64,000 nt of DNA from Verrucomicrobiia bacterium (GTDB lineage: Bacteria; Verrucomicrobiota; Verrucomicrobiia; Limisphaerales; JADLHS01). Made by a program: the position numbers and the translations under genes. The notes under the pieces are model-generated. The model worked only from the letters and a program-made list of their open reading frames with translations, was not told the DNA's origin and ran no database searches. Below, piece after piece: positions 34,716 to 47,240 of this stretch (position 1 is its first letter; each line of letters starts with the position of its first letter). The stretch is taken from contig WYBW01000037.1 in assembly GCA_011525685.1 (NCBI GenBank), positions 1-64,000 on the forward strand. Reading direction: 5' to 3'.

Positions 34716-35017
34716 TCCGCGAACCAGCCTGTGCTGGCCGCCGAAATCGCTGCGAGATGAGACTCTTTCAAGAATCCTGGCGAATGGGAGGCTCTGGCTG
34801 ACAAGGGCAACCAGAGCGCCTGTGAATCTCCTTTGCGCGCGATTTCCTCGCCCAAAGCCCAAGCCATGATGCTGGTGCAATATGCGGATTGGGTGAAGTA
34901 GCTTGGTGAGACAGTGTTCTTTCGCGACCATTTGCTATCGTATGGTGTGGTTCACGTGCTTGGAAGTTGACAATTCTTCGCGTTGCCCGGCGGGAGTTCT
35001 TCCGGCAGGTTGGCGGG
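34716..35017. other. Intergenic region upstream of ilvD
   Basis: About 300 bases with no supported gene. A TTGACA hexamer at 34967-34972 has no convincing -10 at the right distance. A small inverted repeat (CCAGC/GCTGG near 34724-34737) follows the ndh stop but lacks a T-run. The ilvD promoter presumably lies here. Confidence 0.4.
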
Positions 35018-36754
35018 ATGAAAAAGAATATTTCCGATGGCAAGCAAATCACCCGCCGCCCATTCTCCAGCATCCTCGTGGACGGACCGGAACGCGCCGC
35101 CGCGCGCGCCATGCTTTATCCCGTCGGCTTTAAGGACGAAGATTTCTCGAAGCCTATAATCGGCATCGCATCAACGTGGAGCAACGTCACCCCGTGCAAC
35201 ATGCACATTGATAAACTCGCGCTCGAAGCCGAGAAAGGCACGAACGAGAACGGCGGCAAGGCAATCGTCTTCAACACCATCACCATCTCCGACGGCATCT
35301 CGATGGGCAGCGAAGGCATGAAGTATTCGCTCGTCTCGCGCGAAGTCATCGCCGACTCCATCGAAACCGTCGTGGGCTGCGCGGGGATGGACGGCTACGT
35401 GGCCATCGGCGGTTGCGACAAAAACATGCCCGGCGCACTGATCGCCATGGCGCGCATGAATCGCGCGGCCGTGTTCGTTTACGGCGGAACAATTCTCCCC
35501 GGCTGCCTCACGAATCCCGCGTCTGCAAACAACGGCAAAGAACTCGACATCGTTTCCGTGTTCGAAGCCGTGGGCCAACACGCCGCCGGCAAACTCGATG
35601 ACACCGGTCTGCACGATGTTGAAACTTGCGCCATTCCCGGACCAGGTTCATGCGGCGGCATGTACACCGCCAACACCATGGCCAGCGCCGTCGAAGCGCT
35701 CGGCATGAGTTTGCCCAACAGCTCCGCGCAAAACGCCGTTTCACCCGCCAAGATGGACGATTGCCGCCGCGCCGGTGCAGCCGTCGTCGAGATGTTGCGT
35801 AAAGGCATTCGCCCGCGCGACATCCTCACGAAGAAAGCTTTTGAGAACGCCATCACCGTCGTCGTCGCGCTCGGCGGTTCGACCAATGCCGTGTTGCATT
35901 TGCTCGCCATCGCGAGCGCTGCAAACGTGAAGCTCACCATTGACGACTTCACGCGCATCGGCAAACGCGTGCCCGTGCTCGCCGACCTCAAGCCCAGCGG
36001 CAAATACAGCATGAGCGCGCTCGTCGCCATCGGCGGCATCCGCCCGCTCATGAAGACGCTGCTCGACGCCGGATTGCTCCACGGCGATTGCCTCACCGTC
36101 ACTGGCCAGACCATGGCCGAGACGTTGCGCGACGTGCAGCCGTATCCCAACGGCCAGCAAATCATCCGCCCGCTCGACAACCCGATCAAAAAGGACAGCC
36201 ACCTCGTCATCTTCTACGGCAACCTCGCGAGTCAGGGAGCAGTGGGGAAAATTTCGGGAAAAGAAGGACTCCGATTCGAGGGCAAGGCGCGCGTGTTCAA
36301 CTCCGAAGAATCCGCGCTGGAAAAAATCCTCGATGGCACAATCAAAAAAGGCGACGTGGTTGTGATTCGCTACGAAGGGCCGCGTGGTGGGCCGGGAATG
36401 AGAGAAATGTTATCTCCAACCTCCGCCATCATGGGACGCGGACTTGGAAAAGACGTGGCCTTGATCACCGATGGCCGCTTCTCTGGCGGAAGTCATGGAT
36501 TCGTGGTTGGTCACATCACGCCGGAAGCTTATGTAGGCGGAACGATTGCGCTGGTGAAAAATGGCGACCCCATCACGATTGACGCGGAAAAGCGAACCAT
36601 CACCTTGGGCGTCTCCACCAAAGAACTCGCCGCCCGCCGCAAAACTTGGAAATCAATCAAACCTCGCTACACTCGTGGCGTGCTGGCGAAATACGCCGCG
36701 CATGTGACCAGCGCATCCGAAGGCGCAGTGACGGACAAAGATTTGAAGCTGTGA
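35018..36754 (+). CDS. ilvD: Dihydroxy-acid dehydratase
   Basis: The ATG at 35018 gives 578 residues, normal for IlvD. The iron-sulfur cysteines are in [18 protein letters not shown] and [15 protein letters not shown], and the C-terminal [20 protein letters not shown] is the family signature. It dehydrates dihydroxy-acids in valine and isoleucine synthesis. Its iron-sulfur cluster is known in other bacteria to be NO-sensitive, which is relevant to the neighbourhood. Use of an earlier start at 34967 is unlikely. Confidence 0.95.
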   Translation: MKKNISDGKQITRRPFSSILVDGPERAAARAMLYPVGFKDEDFSKPIIGIASTWSNVTPCNMHIDKLALEAEKGTNENGGKAIVFNTITISDGISMGSEGMKYSLVSREVIADSIETVVGCAGMDGYVAIGGCDKNMPGALIAMARMNRAAVFVYGGTILPGCLTNPASANNGKELDIVSVFEAVGQHAAGKLDDTGLHDVETCAIPGPGSCGGMYTANTMASAVEALGMSLPNSSAQNAVSPAKMDDCRRAGAAVVEMLRKGIRPRDILTKKAFENAITVVVALGGSTNAVLHLLAIASAANVKLTIDDFTRIGKRVPVLADLKPSGKYSMSALVAIGGIRPLMKTLLDAGLLHGDCLTVTGQTMAETLRDVQPYPNGQQIIRPLDNPIKKDSHLVIFYGNLASQGAVGKISGKEGLRFEGKARVFNSEESALEKILDGTIKKGDVVVIRYEGPRGGPGMREMLSPTSAIMGRGLGKDVALITDGRFSGGSHGFVVGHITPEAYVGGTIALVKNGDPITIDAEKRTITLGVSTKELAARRKTWKSIKPRYTRGVLAKYAAHVTSASEGAVTDKDLKL

Positions 36755-36798
36755 GGTAGCGCGGGAAACACTATTCGCAACCGTGAAAGATTGCAGCC

Positions 36799-37218
36799 AT
36801 GACAGCCTTAATCATCCCATGCTTCATAAAATCAAGGTGGGACATTGAGTGCCTGAACAGATTGTGCGGCAGCATTCAGAGGCAATCGCAGCCTTTCGAT
36901 AAGGTTTATTTGGTGGACGATGCAAGTCCGGTGAAACACAAAGTTCACCATGACTTCGTTGAAGAAATTTTTCTCAACGAAAATGGCGGGCCGGCGAGAG
37001 CCAGAAACATCGGCATCAACAACGCCATCAGTTCAGGTGCAGAGTATCTTTTGTTCACTGACCACGACTGCATATTAGACCCGGACTGGGCCAAGGAAAT
37101 GACTTCATTTCTTGCGACAACGGAGTTTGGAGCAGTCGGCGGCATGACATACTCGTGGGGCAAAACTTTTCTTGACCGTTATCACGACCTCAACGGAACG
37201 CTTGCAGGCAAGTTGAGA
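36799..37218 (+). pseudogene. Family 2 glycosyltransferase, 5' part, split by an IS element
   Basis: The first 140 codons encode the N-terminal nucleotide-binding half of a GT-A glycosyltransferase: TALIIPCFI, VYLVDDASP, ENGGPARARNIGINNAI and FTDHDCILDPDW (the DxD-like metal site). The frame runs into the IS3 element at 37219 and stops at 37248. The remaining part resumes in the same frame after the element, so the two pieces were one gene of about 302 codons. Base composition is lower in GC than flanking genes. Confidence 0.75.
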
Positions 37219-37282
37219 TGTACCCCGTTTTTTAGACCACTGGTGTAGGTGGATTTTTTGGTGTCTGCTCCTGGCTTGCTCG

Positions 37283-37618
37283 ATGAACGAGCGAGTCAAA
37301 AAGCAAGAAAGGACAGACAGCAAAATGAGAGCGAAGCGAAGACGGTTGGAAGCGGGCTTCAAGGCCAAAGTGGGGCTTGAGGCATTGAAAGGAATCAAGA
37401 CGGTGGCGCAGATTGCGCGGGAGTATCAGGTGCATCCCAATCAGGTCAGCCAGTGGAAGAGCGAGGTCAGCCGGTGCCTGCCCGAAGTGTTCGAGAACGG
37501 GCCGAGCGTGCAAATCCAGGAGAGCGAGAAAGAGATCGAGCGGCTGGAACGCAAGGTGGGGCAGTTGACCATGGAACTGGACTGGCTCAAAAAAAAGTCC
37601 AGACAACTGGGCTTGTGA
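37283..37618 (+). CDS. IS3-family transposase OrfA
   Basis: The 111-residue protein has an N-terminal helix-turn-helix (KAKVGLEALKGIKTVAQIAR, EYQVHPNQVSQWKSEV) and a C-terminal coiled coil (IQESEKEIERLERKVGQLTM), the standard OrfA layout for binding the IS ends and multimerising. Its stop overlaps a GTG start of orfB (GTGA at 37615), and an A-run near its 3' end permits -1 frameshifting into orfB. Confidence 0.9.
   Translation: MNERVKKQERTDSKMRAKRRRLEAGFKAKVGLEALKGIKTVAQIAREYQVHPNQVSQWKSEVSRCLPEVFENGPSVQIQESEKEIERLERKVGQLTMELDWLKKKSRQLGL
37591..37597 (+). promoter_or_regulatory. -1 frameshift heptamer in the IS3 element
   Basis: Within a run of eight A residues (37589-37596), A-AAA-AAG sits in the correct phase of orfA for programmed -1 slippage into the orfB frame. 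IS3 elements use this signal to make the OrfAB transposase. No pseudoknot was checked. Confidence 0.65.
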
Positions 37619-38502
37619 AGGAGCGCGTGGAACTGGTGGAAAACCTTCCCGCGGGACTCTCATTGCGGACGCAATGCGAGTTGCTGGGCATTTCGCGCGG
37701 AGCGTATTACTACGAGCCGCGGCCCGAGAGCGCCGAGAACCTGGCGATCTTGCGCCGGCTGGACGAGCTGCATTTGGAGCGTCCGGTCTTCGGGAGTTTG
37801 CGGCTGGCCGCGCTATTGCGCCGGGAGGGTTGGGAGATCAATCGCAAGCGAGTCCAGCGCCTGATGTCGGTGCTGGGCATCCGGGCGATCTATCCGCAGA
37901 AGGACACCAGCCGGCCGGAGCCGGGACACGAGATCTACCCGTATTTACTGCGTGGGAAAGAGATCACGGGACCGGATCAAGCGTGGTGCGCCGACATCAC
38001 TTACATCCCGATGCGCCACGGATTCATGTATCTGGTGGCGGTGATGGATTGGTGGAGTCGGTATGTGCTGGCGTGGCGTTTGAGCAACACGTTGGAGGCG
38101 GCCTTTTGTGTGGGGGCGTGGCAGGCGGCGCTCAAGAATGGCACGCGAGCGCCGTTGCTCGGCAACACGGATCAGGGTTCGCAGTTCACCTCGCTGGCCT
38201 ACATCGAGGCGGTGGAGCAAGCGGGCACGTGGGTGAGCATGGATGGCCGGGGCCGCTGTCTGGACAACGTGTTCGTGGAACGGCTGTGGCGCAGCCTCAA
38301 GTATGAGGACATCTACCTGCGCGACTACGAGGACGGGCTGGAGTTGGAGAACGGCATGTTCCACTGGTTCGCCCATTACAACGACGAGCGACCGCATCAG
38401 GCCCTGGGCTACGCGACGCCCCGGGAAGTGTATCGCTTCCCCGAATCGCACGGTGCCAGGCCCGCGAAGTGGGAGTTGAAAAGCGACCGCCTGCGGCGGT
38501 AA
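37615..38502 (+). CDS. IS3-family transposase OrfB (DDE integrase core)
   Basis: From the GTG at 37615 the protein has 295 residues. The HTH_21-like region (LRRLDELHLERPVFGSLRLA) precedes the rve integrase core with catalytic D in WCADITYIP, D in GNTDQGSQFTS and E in VFVERLWRSLKYE. YNDERPHQALGYATP near the end is an IS3-family hallmark. It is probably made mainly as an OrfAB fusion through the A-run. Intact reading frame suggests recent insertion. Confidence 0.93.
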   Translation: MKERVELVENLPAGLSLRTQCELLGISRGAYYYEPRPESAENLAILRRLDELHLERPVFGSLRLAALLRREGWEINRKRVQRLMSVLGIRAIYPQKDTSRPEPGHEIYPYLLRGKEITGPDQAWCADITYIPMRHGFMYLVAVMDWWSRYVLAWRLSNTLEAAFCVGAWQAALKNGTRAPLLGNTDQGSQFTSLAYIEAVEQAGTWVSMDGRGRCLDNVFVERLWRSLKYEDIYLRDYEDGLELENGMFHWFAHYNDERPHQALGYATPREVYRFPESHGARPAKWELKSDRLRR

Positions 38503-38530
38503 GATGACGGTGCCTAAACAAAACGGGAGA

Positions 38531-39019
38531 GAGGAGGCCGGCGCCTGGCGTCGCCTTCTCTTTTCCAAAATGATTCTGTGCGCAGAGCAGACAACAGAAA
38601 CAAACAAAAAATGCGGACCCAGGAAATCACACCTTATTTTCTGCGGTCAGTGGTTTGAAGATGGGGTCCAGCTCAAGTGGCTGCTCCCGGACCGGAAGGA
38701 ATTGTGGTATATGCCTTCTCTGAATTTCGGGATGAAGAGTTTCGTTGCGGAGCAGTTCCAGTTTGACGAAAGGTTTCCAACGGCTGCCGGAGAAGACGTG
38801 GATGTGTGCTTGCGCTTGCGGAGCAAATACAAAATCGGGTTTTGCCAACGCGCGAAACTGTGGCACGACTACGGATACAAAAATTCCATCGTTGATTTCA
38901 ACAAGTTCCTCAAGCTGTTCAAAAAATACAAAAGTTCCAGCGCAACCGTTTACGAGGGGCACACAGTTTTGATGTGGGATTCGTCGGAATCAATCTACGA
39001 AGGAAACATGAAACCATGA
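38531..39019 (+). pseudogene. Family 2 glycosyltransferase, 3' part, split by an IS element
   Basis: The frame reads GQWFEDGVQLKWLLPDRKEL, then WYMPSLNFGMKSFVAE and the catalytic-loop region TAAGEDVDVCLRLRSKYKIG, which is the acceptor/catalytic half of a GT2 enzyme (ED in GEDVD is the usual general-base region). It is in frame with the 5' part if the IS and one target copy are removed. The first 30 or so codons include a GC-rich hairpin-like stretch (38529-38562) that looks unlike GT sequence. The stop overlaps the ATG of the radical SAM gene. Confidence 0.7.
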
Positions 39020-40038
39020 GTCTCATCTACAAACGCAACGCCAACGAGCCCAGCGTGACTCACGTAATCCATGATTACCTGGGCGAAATGCGCCCGTTCG
39101 CAAAGCGGGTGCGGAATCCACTTTTGGTGATTCCGATGCTCGTTTTGAAGTCGCTGGAGTGGGGCATCTACCGCTGGTATCAAACTCCAATTAGGCGATT
39201 CTATGGCGTCAAAGGCAACGAGTTGATTTACATGATTACCAACGCTTGCAATGACCGCTGCCCCAAGTGCGGAATTTGGGAACGACCAGAACCCAAAGCC
39301 CAACACTTGATGATTTCCCATTTCATTAACTGTCTGAAGAGGCTTCATCACAACTTGTATCAGGTTACTCTGACAGGCGGTGAACCCATGCTTTTCAAAA
39401 AGGATGTGATGCTGATCGCCGAAGAAGCGAAAAAGCTGAATGTGCCAATGGTGATGGTTACGAACGCACGACTCCTCGATGAGCCGTTCTTGAAGCGGTA
39501 TAAAGAGCTGGGGCATATCCTTGTGATTTCAGTGGACTCGGTTGAACGGGAAAAATGGAACGAGTTCAGAGGGAGACAAAGCTTTGATGTTGTCTTCCCC
39601 AAAATCATGCTCGCGAAGGAGATTTTGGGAGACCAGTTAAGGATTCAATCCGTGCTTGCAAAGGAATCAGCCAAAGAAATTCCGAAAGTCATCGAATGGT
39701 GCAAACAGCAAGGCATTCAGCACAACACGCAACTGTATCAGGACTTTGGCGCTTACAACTGGCACAATGAAGTTTCGGAGAAAGTGATGGTTGACGATGG
39801 CACTCCGTGCGCGGCGAGAAAAAACATCTGCATCTATCCGAACGGCGACGTTGTAAAGTGTTTTGACCACCGCAGAATTCCATTGGCAAAAGAGCCGCTG
39901 GGAAATATCGCCAAGCAAGACATCATTGAAATTCTCTGCACCAAGCGTTCGACTGAGATTTCAAAGATAATGAAGAGCTGCAATTTGCCCTGCAAAAACA
40001 TGTCGTGCAATAAACCGCAGAGCCTTTTGTTCAACTGA
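39016..40038 (+). CDS. Radical SAM protein with SPASM-like C-terminus
   Basis: The ATG at 39016 overlaps the preceding stop (ATGA) and gives 340 residues. The radical SAM cluster cysteines are C78, C82 and C85 (NACNDRCPKCGIW), followed by TGGEPML. The C-terminus has seven more cysteines (PCAARKNICIYPNGDVVKCF, CNLPCKNMSC), as in SPASM/Twitch proteins holding auxiliary clusters. It is between a glycosyltransferase and a P-loop kinase, all translationally linked. Substrate unknown; peptide or sugar-linked modification are both possible. Confidence 0.85.
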   Translation: MSLIYKRNANEPSVTHVIHDYLGEMRPFAKRVRNPLLVIPMLVLKSLEWGIYRWYQTPIRRFYGVKGNELIYMITNACNDRCPKCGIWERPEPKAQHLMISHFINCLKRLHHNLYQVTLTGGEPMLFKKDVMLIAEEAKKLNVPMVMVTNARLLDEPFLKRYKELGHILVISVDSVEREKWNEFRGRQSFDVVFPKIMLAKEILGDQLRIQSVLAKESAKEIPKVIEWCKQQGIQHNTQLYQDFGAYNWHNEVSEKVMVDDGTPCAARKNICIYPNGDVVKCFDHRRIPLAKEPLGNIAKQDIIEILCTKRSTEISKIMKSCNLPCKNMSCNKPQSLLFN

Positions 40039-40586
40039 TGCAGGCAAAGCCCACCGACATAATAATCCTTCGAGGCGCGCCCGGCTCTGGCAAATCACAG
40101 ACGGCAAAAAGTTTGTCACAGTTCTTTCCCAAAGGCGTGAGGATGGAAGTTGACACCATTCGCCAAATGGTTGTTTCAGTGGATTGGAAGAACCAAGAGG
40201 AGCATATCAACATGCTTCAAGCGTCCGCAGGGCTGGCTTGTGACTTTCTAAAGCGCGGCTTCAGCCCCGTCATCGTGGTTGACACATTTAGCGGGGATAA
40301 GGTTTTCGGATTCATGGATAGAATCCGCCAATTCGACCGCAATATCACAATCAGTGCGTTCGGGCTGTTCGCAACAGACGATGAATTGGAAAGGAGATTG
40401 GCGTTGCGTCAGAACGGAGAATCCAAAGATGTCGCAATCTGCAAAAAACTGAACGCCGACGTTCTAAAAATAAAACACGAGACGGAATTGCAGATAGACA
40501 CCACAGGTTTATTGCCGCCGCAGACAGCGCGAAAGATTTACGAGCACTTATCTTTTCGCGGGCCGGTTGAACCGAGTGTTCATTGA
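40038..40586 (+). CDS. P-loop kinase-like protein (AAA_33/zeta-like)
   Basis: The 182-residue protein has a clear Walker A, LRGAPGSGKSQTAKSL, near residue 15, a possible acidic residue in MEVDTIR, and VIVVDTFS near 76. The fold pattern matches small P-loop nucleotide kinases or zeta-toxin-like kinases; I cannot tell which. Its ATG shares one base with the stop of the radical SAM gene. It is the third gene of the lower-GC cassette. Confidence 0.75.
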   Translation: MQAKPTDIIILRGAPGSGKSQTAKSLSQFFPKGVRMEVDTIRQMVVSVDWKNQEEHINMLQASAGLACDFLKRGFSPVIVVDTFSGDKVFGFMDRIRQFDRNITISAFGLFATDDELERRLALRQNGESKDVAICKKLNADVLKIKHETELQIDTTGLLPPQTARKIYEHLSFRGPVEPSVH

Positions 40587-40754
40587 GCAAGCGAGCGGCA
40601 TTTGATTCAATGCGTTCACCGAGTTCACCGGGAATTTTTACGCGAGTTGAATTTGAAAAGTTTAACGCCAGTTCTGGCACGTTCACGCCGCCGCTTTCCC
40701 AGTCTCGCGATGCGGGACGCGGGCGAAAAACTTTGCGGCAATGGGACGGCTGTG

Positions 40755-42017
40755 TCAGATCTCCAAGAGCATCCGCGCCGGGTTCTCCACGGCATCCTTG
40801 ATGCGCCGCAGAAACAACACCGACTCCTTGCCGTCCACAATGCGATGATCGTAGGTCAACGCCACATACATCATGGGCCGAATCACCACCTGGCCGGCCA
40901 GTGCAATGGGGCGCTCTTGAATGGCGTGCATCCCGAGGATGCCGCTCTGAGGCGGATTCACCAGCGGCGTCGAAAGCAACGACCCGAAAACTCCGCCGTT
41001 AGTGATAGTGAACGTGCCGCCTTGCAGTTCCTCCGGTTTGAGTTTGTTTTCCCGGGCGCGCTGGGCGAAATCGGCAACTGTCCGCTCGATCTCCGCAAAG
41101 CTCAAACGGTCCGCCTCGCGCAACACCGGCACGACCAAACCGCGGTCGGTGCTGACGGCCACGCCGATGTCGTGGTAGTTGCGATAGACGATGTCCGTGC
41201 CGCGGATTTCGGCGTTCAACTGCGGAATCTGTTTCAGCGCATCAATCACTGCCTTGACGAAGAACGACATGAAACCCAGCTTCACGCCGTATTTCTTTTG
41301 GAATACCTCCTGATATTGCTGGCGCAGCGCAAGAATGGCAGACATGTCCACTTCGTTGAACGTCGTGAGCAAGGCCGCCATGTGTTGCGCTTCCACCAAC
41401 CGCCTGGCGAGGGTGCGCCGCAGCAAACTCATGCGGACCACTTGCTCTTCGCGAGCGGACGGTGCTGATTTCGCTGGCGGCGCGGGCGCGGTCGGAGCGG
41501 GCGGCGTCGTTTCTTTTTCTGGCCGCTGCTCCACGTGGCGCACGACGTCTTGCTTCGACACTCGGCCGCCGGGCCCGGTCGCGGACACTTCGTCGGCGCG
41601 CAGGCCATGCTCAGCCAAAACCTTTTCGGCCAAGGGGGTGGCGCGAGTCCGCGCCGGCGTCTTGGACGGTGGTGGTCCTTCGCCACTTTGACGGCTTTCG
41701 GAAGTTCGTTCCAAAGCGCCAGACGACTGGCGCGCTCCCAGACCTGGTGGCGGTTCGGAAGCGCTCTTGGTCTCTGTGCTCCCCGCTTCGAGAAGGCCGA
41801 TGGTCTCGCCCACCTTGGCGGATTCGCCGGTTTTTTTCAGAATCCGGCCAAGCTTGCCGGCTGCGGGCGCGGGCAACTCCACGGTGGCTTTCTCGGATTC
41901 GATGACCACCACAGGTTCGTCTTTCGCCACGGCCGCACCTTCGGCTTTCAGCCACTCGCCGATTTCGACTTCAGTGATGGATTCGCCCACCGACGGGACT
42001 TTCAACTCGATGGTCAT
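40755..42017 (-). CDS. sucB: Dihydrolipoamide succinyltransferase (OGDH E2)
   Basis: The 420-residue protein starts [20 protein letters not shown], the typical E2o lipoyl domain, with lipoyl lysine K43 in [13 protein letters not shown]. The E3-binding domain ([19 protein letters not shown]) follows a proline-rich linker, and the catalytic domain has [13 protein letters not shown]. It transfers succinyl groups in the 2-oxoglutarate dehydrogenase complex. The gene starts two bases after sucA. No lpd gene accompanies it, so E3 probably comes from lpdA at 30.3 kb. Confidence 0.94.
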   Translation of the reverse strand: MTIELKVPSVGESITEVEIGEWLKAEGAAVAKDEPVVVIESEKATVELPAPAAGKLGRILKKTGESAKVGETIGLLEAGSTETKSASEPPPGLGARQSSGALERTSESRQSGEGPPPSKTPARTRATPLAEKVLAEHGLRADEVSATGPGGRVSKQDVVRHVEQRPEKETTPPAPTAPAPPAKSAPSAREEQVVRMSLLRRTLARRLVEAQHMAALLTTFNEVDMSAILALRQQYQEVFQKKYGVKLGFMSFFVKAVIDALKQIPQLNAEIRGTDIVYRNYHDIGVAVSTDRGLVVPVLREADRLSFAEIERTVADFAQRARENKLKPEELQGGTFTITNGGVFGSLLSTPLVNPPQSGILGMHAIQERPIALAGQVVIRPMMYVALTYDHRIVDGKESVLFLRRIKDAVENPARMLLEI

Positions 42018-42019
42018 GG

Positions 42020-44815
<2,796 letters not shown>

Positions 44816-44922
44816 GTCGTCACCGCATACAGTTGGCCGCTCGCTTTCAAACCTATGAGAGGGTCAATGGCGTCTGCGGGGTAATCGTCCGCTTCAATAC
44901 GGGAGACATGAAGCTCATTTGT

Positions 44923-47220
44923 TTACGCTGTTCTTGGGGGTTTGGCATCCAGGAACTGTTCTGCCACGGCATCGGGTTTATCTGTCAATGACCAGCCGGT
45001 CTTGATGCCCAACACGAACCAGCCCAGCACTACAACGCCAATGCCGAAGATCGTATCACCGATCACTCGCAGCCAGCGCAGCGTGTTCATCAAGTCCGTC
45101 TGCATAAACTCCGCCGAACGCGCCCACCACATCCCCTCGTTGACGCTGGCTACGGTTTGCATCAGGCCGCGCGGCAGGTCGGAGAGCAGCACCATAAGCG
45201 CGAGGCCGATGTTGATGGACCAGAACGCGAACGAGAGTGGTCGCGTCCGCCATGTGTGATGGACGGTGAGTCCTTTGAGACAGAAGAGCATCAGGCCGAT
45301 GCCCAACATGCCGTAAACACCGAACAACGCCGTGTGCCCGTGGACGGCGGTCGTATTGAGGCCCTGCATATAATACAGCGCAATCGGCGGGTTGATGAGA
45401 AAGCCAAACAACCCGGCGCCGACCAGGTTCCAGAACGCGACTGCTACGAAGCAGTAGATCGGCCAGCGATAGGCCGACACCCATTTTCGCGCGCGGGAGA
45501 GTGTGAGGTTTTCATAGGCTTCAAAACCGATAAGCACCAATGGCACAACTTCCAAAGCACTGAATGTCGCGCCTAAAGCCATCACCGCGACTGGTGTGCC
45601 GCTGAAATACAAGTGATGAAAGGTTCCAAGGATTCCGCCCGAGAGAAAGATCGTGGTTGAAAACAAAACCGCCGCCGTGGCGGTGACCGTTCGCAATAGT
45701 CCCATTCGTGTGAAGAGAAAGGCGATGACGACGGTAGCAAACACTTCAAAGAATCCTTCCACCCACAAATGCACCACCCACCAGCGCCAATACTCGGCGA
45801 TCGCGTAGTGGGTTTGTCTTCCCCACATCAGTCCGGCGCCGTAGAACAACGCAATGGCGGTCGAGGCGATCAGGAACAACGCCAGCAGGTGCCGGTGTTC
45901 GCCCGGTTTTTTGAATGCGGGCCACATGGCGCGGCCCATGAGCAACAGCCAGACCCACAAACCCACAAACAGGAAGAGTTGCCAGAATCGTCCAAGGTCC
46001 ACGTATTCGTAGCCTTGGTGACCGAACCAGAAGTTCATTTCGTAGCCCATCCGCTGGCGCGTCCCGTACCACGTGCCAAACATCGAGCCGACCACGATGA
46101 CCAACAGGCAAACGAAGAGGAAATTGACGCCAGCACGCTGAAACTTCGGCTCATGTCCGGACACGGCGGGCGCGATGAACAACCCGGTCGCCAGCCACGC
46201 CGTCGCGATCCAGAAAATGGCCAACTGGGTGTGCCAGGTGCGCGTGACAGAATACGGCAGCCATTCGGCCAGCGGGATGCCGTAGAAGCCGCTGCCTTCC
46301 ACACCGTAGTGGGCGGTCACCACACCCATGATGACTTGGGCCAGGATCAACGCCGCCACAACCCAGAAGTATTTCAGGGTCGCGCGCATCGAAGGCGTTG
46401 GCTGCAGTCCGAGCAACGGGTCTTTCTCCGGGAGATCATGAGGTTGCTCTTCTTTGGTTTTGAGCACGGCGTGATACCAGGCGAGCGCCCCAATGCCAGC
46501 CAGGAGCAGGACAAAGCTGACGACGGACCACAGAACGCTGGAGCCAGTCGGCACGTTGGCGACGAGCGGCTCGGGCGGCCAGTTCTGGGTGTAACTGATG
46601 GTTTCACCGGGACGATCCGCAGCGCAGGCCCAAGCGGCCCAGAAGAAGAATCCGGTCATCTGATGCCGTCGCTCCGCATCGCGCAGCACATTCCCGGGAA
46701 TCGCGTAAGCCTTGCGCAATTCGGACAGCTCCGGTGCGTCGCTGAAAAGTTTGCTGTAATGCTCCGCCACCGCGCGAATGGCCGCCGCGCGATCGACCGA
46801 TACGATTAACTCACCAGTTTCCGGTTTGTAAGTGTTGGTGCGAAGCTCGGCCTGCAACTTTGCCCGCAAGGCCGCTTGGTCGGTCGCTGGAATGTCCCTG
46901 TAAGCCTTACCGAACTGCTGGTTTGCCCAATGATCCAGCAGCCAGACCGATTCGCGATGCAGCCAGTCCGCTGACCAATCCGGCGCGACATACGCGCCGT
47001 GTCCCCACACGGAGCCCATTTGCTGCCCGCCGGCGGACTGCCAGACATTCTGGCCGTCGCGGATTTCCTGACCAGTGAAAAGGACCTTGCCGTCGGCTGT
47101 GACCACCTTTTCGGGAAGGGGCGGCATTTTGTGATAAATGTCGTTGCCGAAATAGATCAGCACGGCGAACGACGCGACAATAACGACGGACAAACTGATC
47201 CAAAGTTTTCGATAGTTCAT
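44923..47220 (-). CDS. norZ: Quinol-dependent nitric-oxide reductase (qNOR)
   Basis: From the ATG at 47220 the protein has 765 residues, the size of qNOR, in which the NorC-like extension is fused to NorB. After one helix, the N-terminal periplasmic domain contains DGQNVWQSAGGQQMGSVWGH. About 13 further helices carry the haem/FeB ligands: HLWVEGFFEVFATV (H and E), FHHLYFSG (two histidines), HGHTALFG. It reduces two NO to N2O using quinol. Its start is 20 bp downstream of the NsrR-like gene (copy 2), with which it should be co-transcribed. Confidence 0.95.
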   Translation of the reverse strand: MNYRKLWISLSVVIVASFAVLIYFGNDIYHKMPPLPEKVVTADGKVLFTGQEIRDGQNVWQSAGGQQMGSVWGHGAYVAPDWSADWLHRESVWLLDHWANQQFGKAYRDIPATDQAALRAKLQAELRTNTYKPETGELIVSVDRAAAIRAVAEHYSKLFSDAPELSELRKAYAIPGNVLRDAERRHQMTGFFFWAAWACAADRPGETISYTQNWPPEPLVANVPTGSSVLWSVVSFVLLLAGIGALAWYHAVLKTKEEQPHDLPEKDPLLGLQPTPSMRATLKYFWVVAALILAQVIMGVVTAHYGVEGSGFYGIPLAEWLPYSVTRTWHTQLAIFWIATAWLATGLFIAPAVSGHEPKFQRAGVNFLFVCLLVIVVGSMFGTWYGTRQRMGYEMNFWFGHQGYEYVDLGRFWQLFLFVGLWVWLLLMGRAMWPAFKKPGEHRHLLALFLIASTAIALFYGAGLMWGRQTHYAIAEYWRWWVVHLWVEGFFEVFATVVIAFLFTRMGLLRTVTATAAVLFSTTIFLSGGILGTFHHLYFSGTPVAVMALGATFSALEVVPLVLIGFEAYENLTLSRARKWVSAYRWPIYCFVAVAFWNLVGAGLFGFLINPPIALYYMQGLNTTAVHGHTALFGVYGMLGIGLMLFCLKGLTVHHTWRTRPLSFAFWSINIGLALMVLLSDLPRGLMQTVASVNEGMWWARSAEFMQTDLMNTLRWLRVIGDTIFGIGVVVLGWFVLGIKTGWSLTDKPDAVAEQFLDAKPPRTA

Positions 47221-47240
47221 AGGTTCAATAGCGCATCGTT

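Larger units (their letters stand above)
37219..38530 (+). mobile_element. IS3-family insertion sequence
   Basis: About 1.3 kb with the IS3 layout: short orfA, overlapping orfB with a DDE integrase core, and a -1 slippery A-run. The left end begins TGTACCCCGTTTTTTAGACC; the reverse complement of the right end (TCTCCCGTTTTGTTTAGGCA) pairs with it apart from small gaps, giving imperfect terminal inverted repeats. The bases AGA (or GAGA) before 37219 recur at 38527/38528-38530 and could be the target duplication, in which case the element proper ends at 38526 or 38527. The right boundary is therefore uncertain by a few bases. It interrupts a glycosyltransferase gene. Confidence 0.8.

Noticed and set aside
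34632-34931. Minus-strand open frame in the ndh-ilvD gap
   Set aside because: Overlaps the end of ndh and has no coherent protein features.
38605-38621. Alternative right end of the IS element at AAAAAATGCGGACCCA
   Set aside because: It pairs with the left end mainly through a poly-T tract; the end near 38530 matches better and gives a possible target duplication and an in-frame glycosyltransferase.
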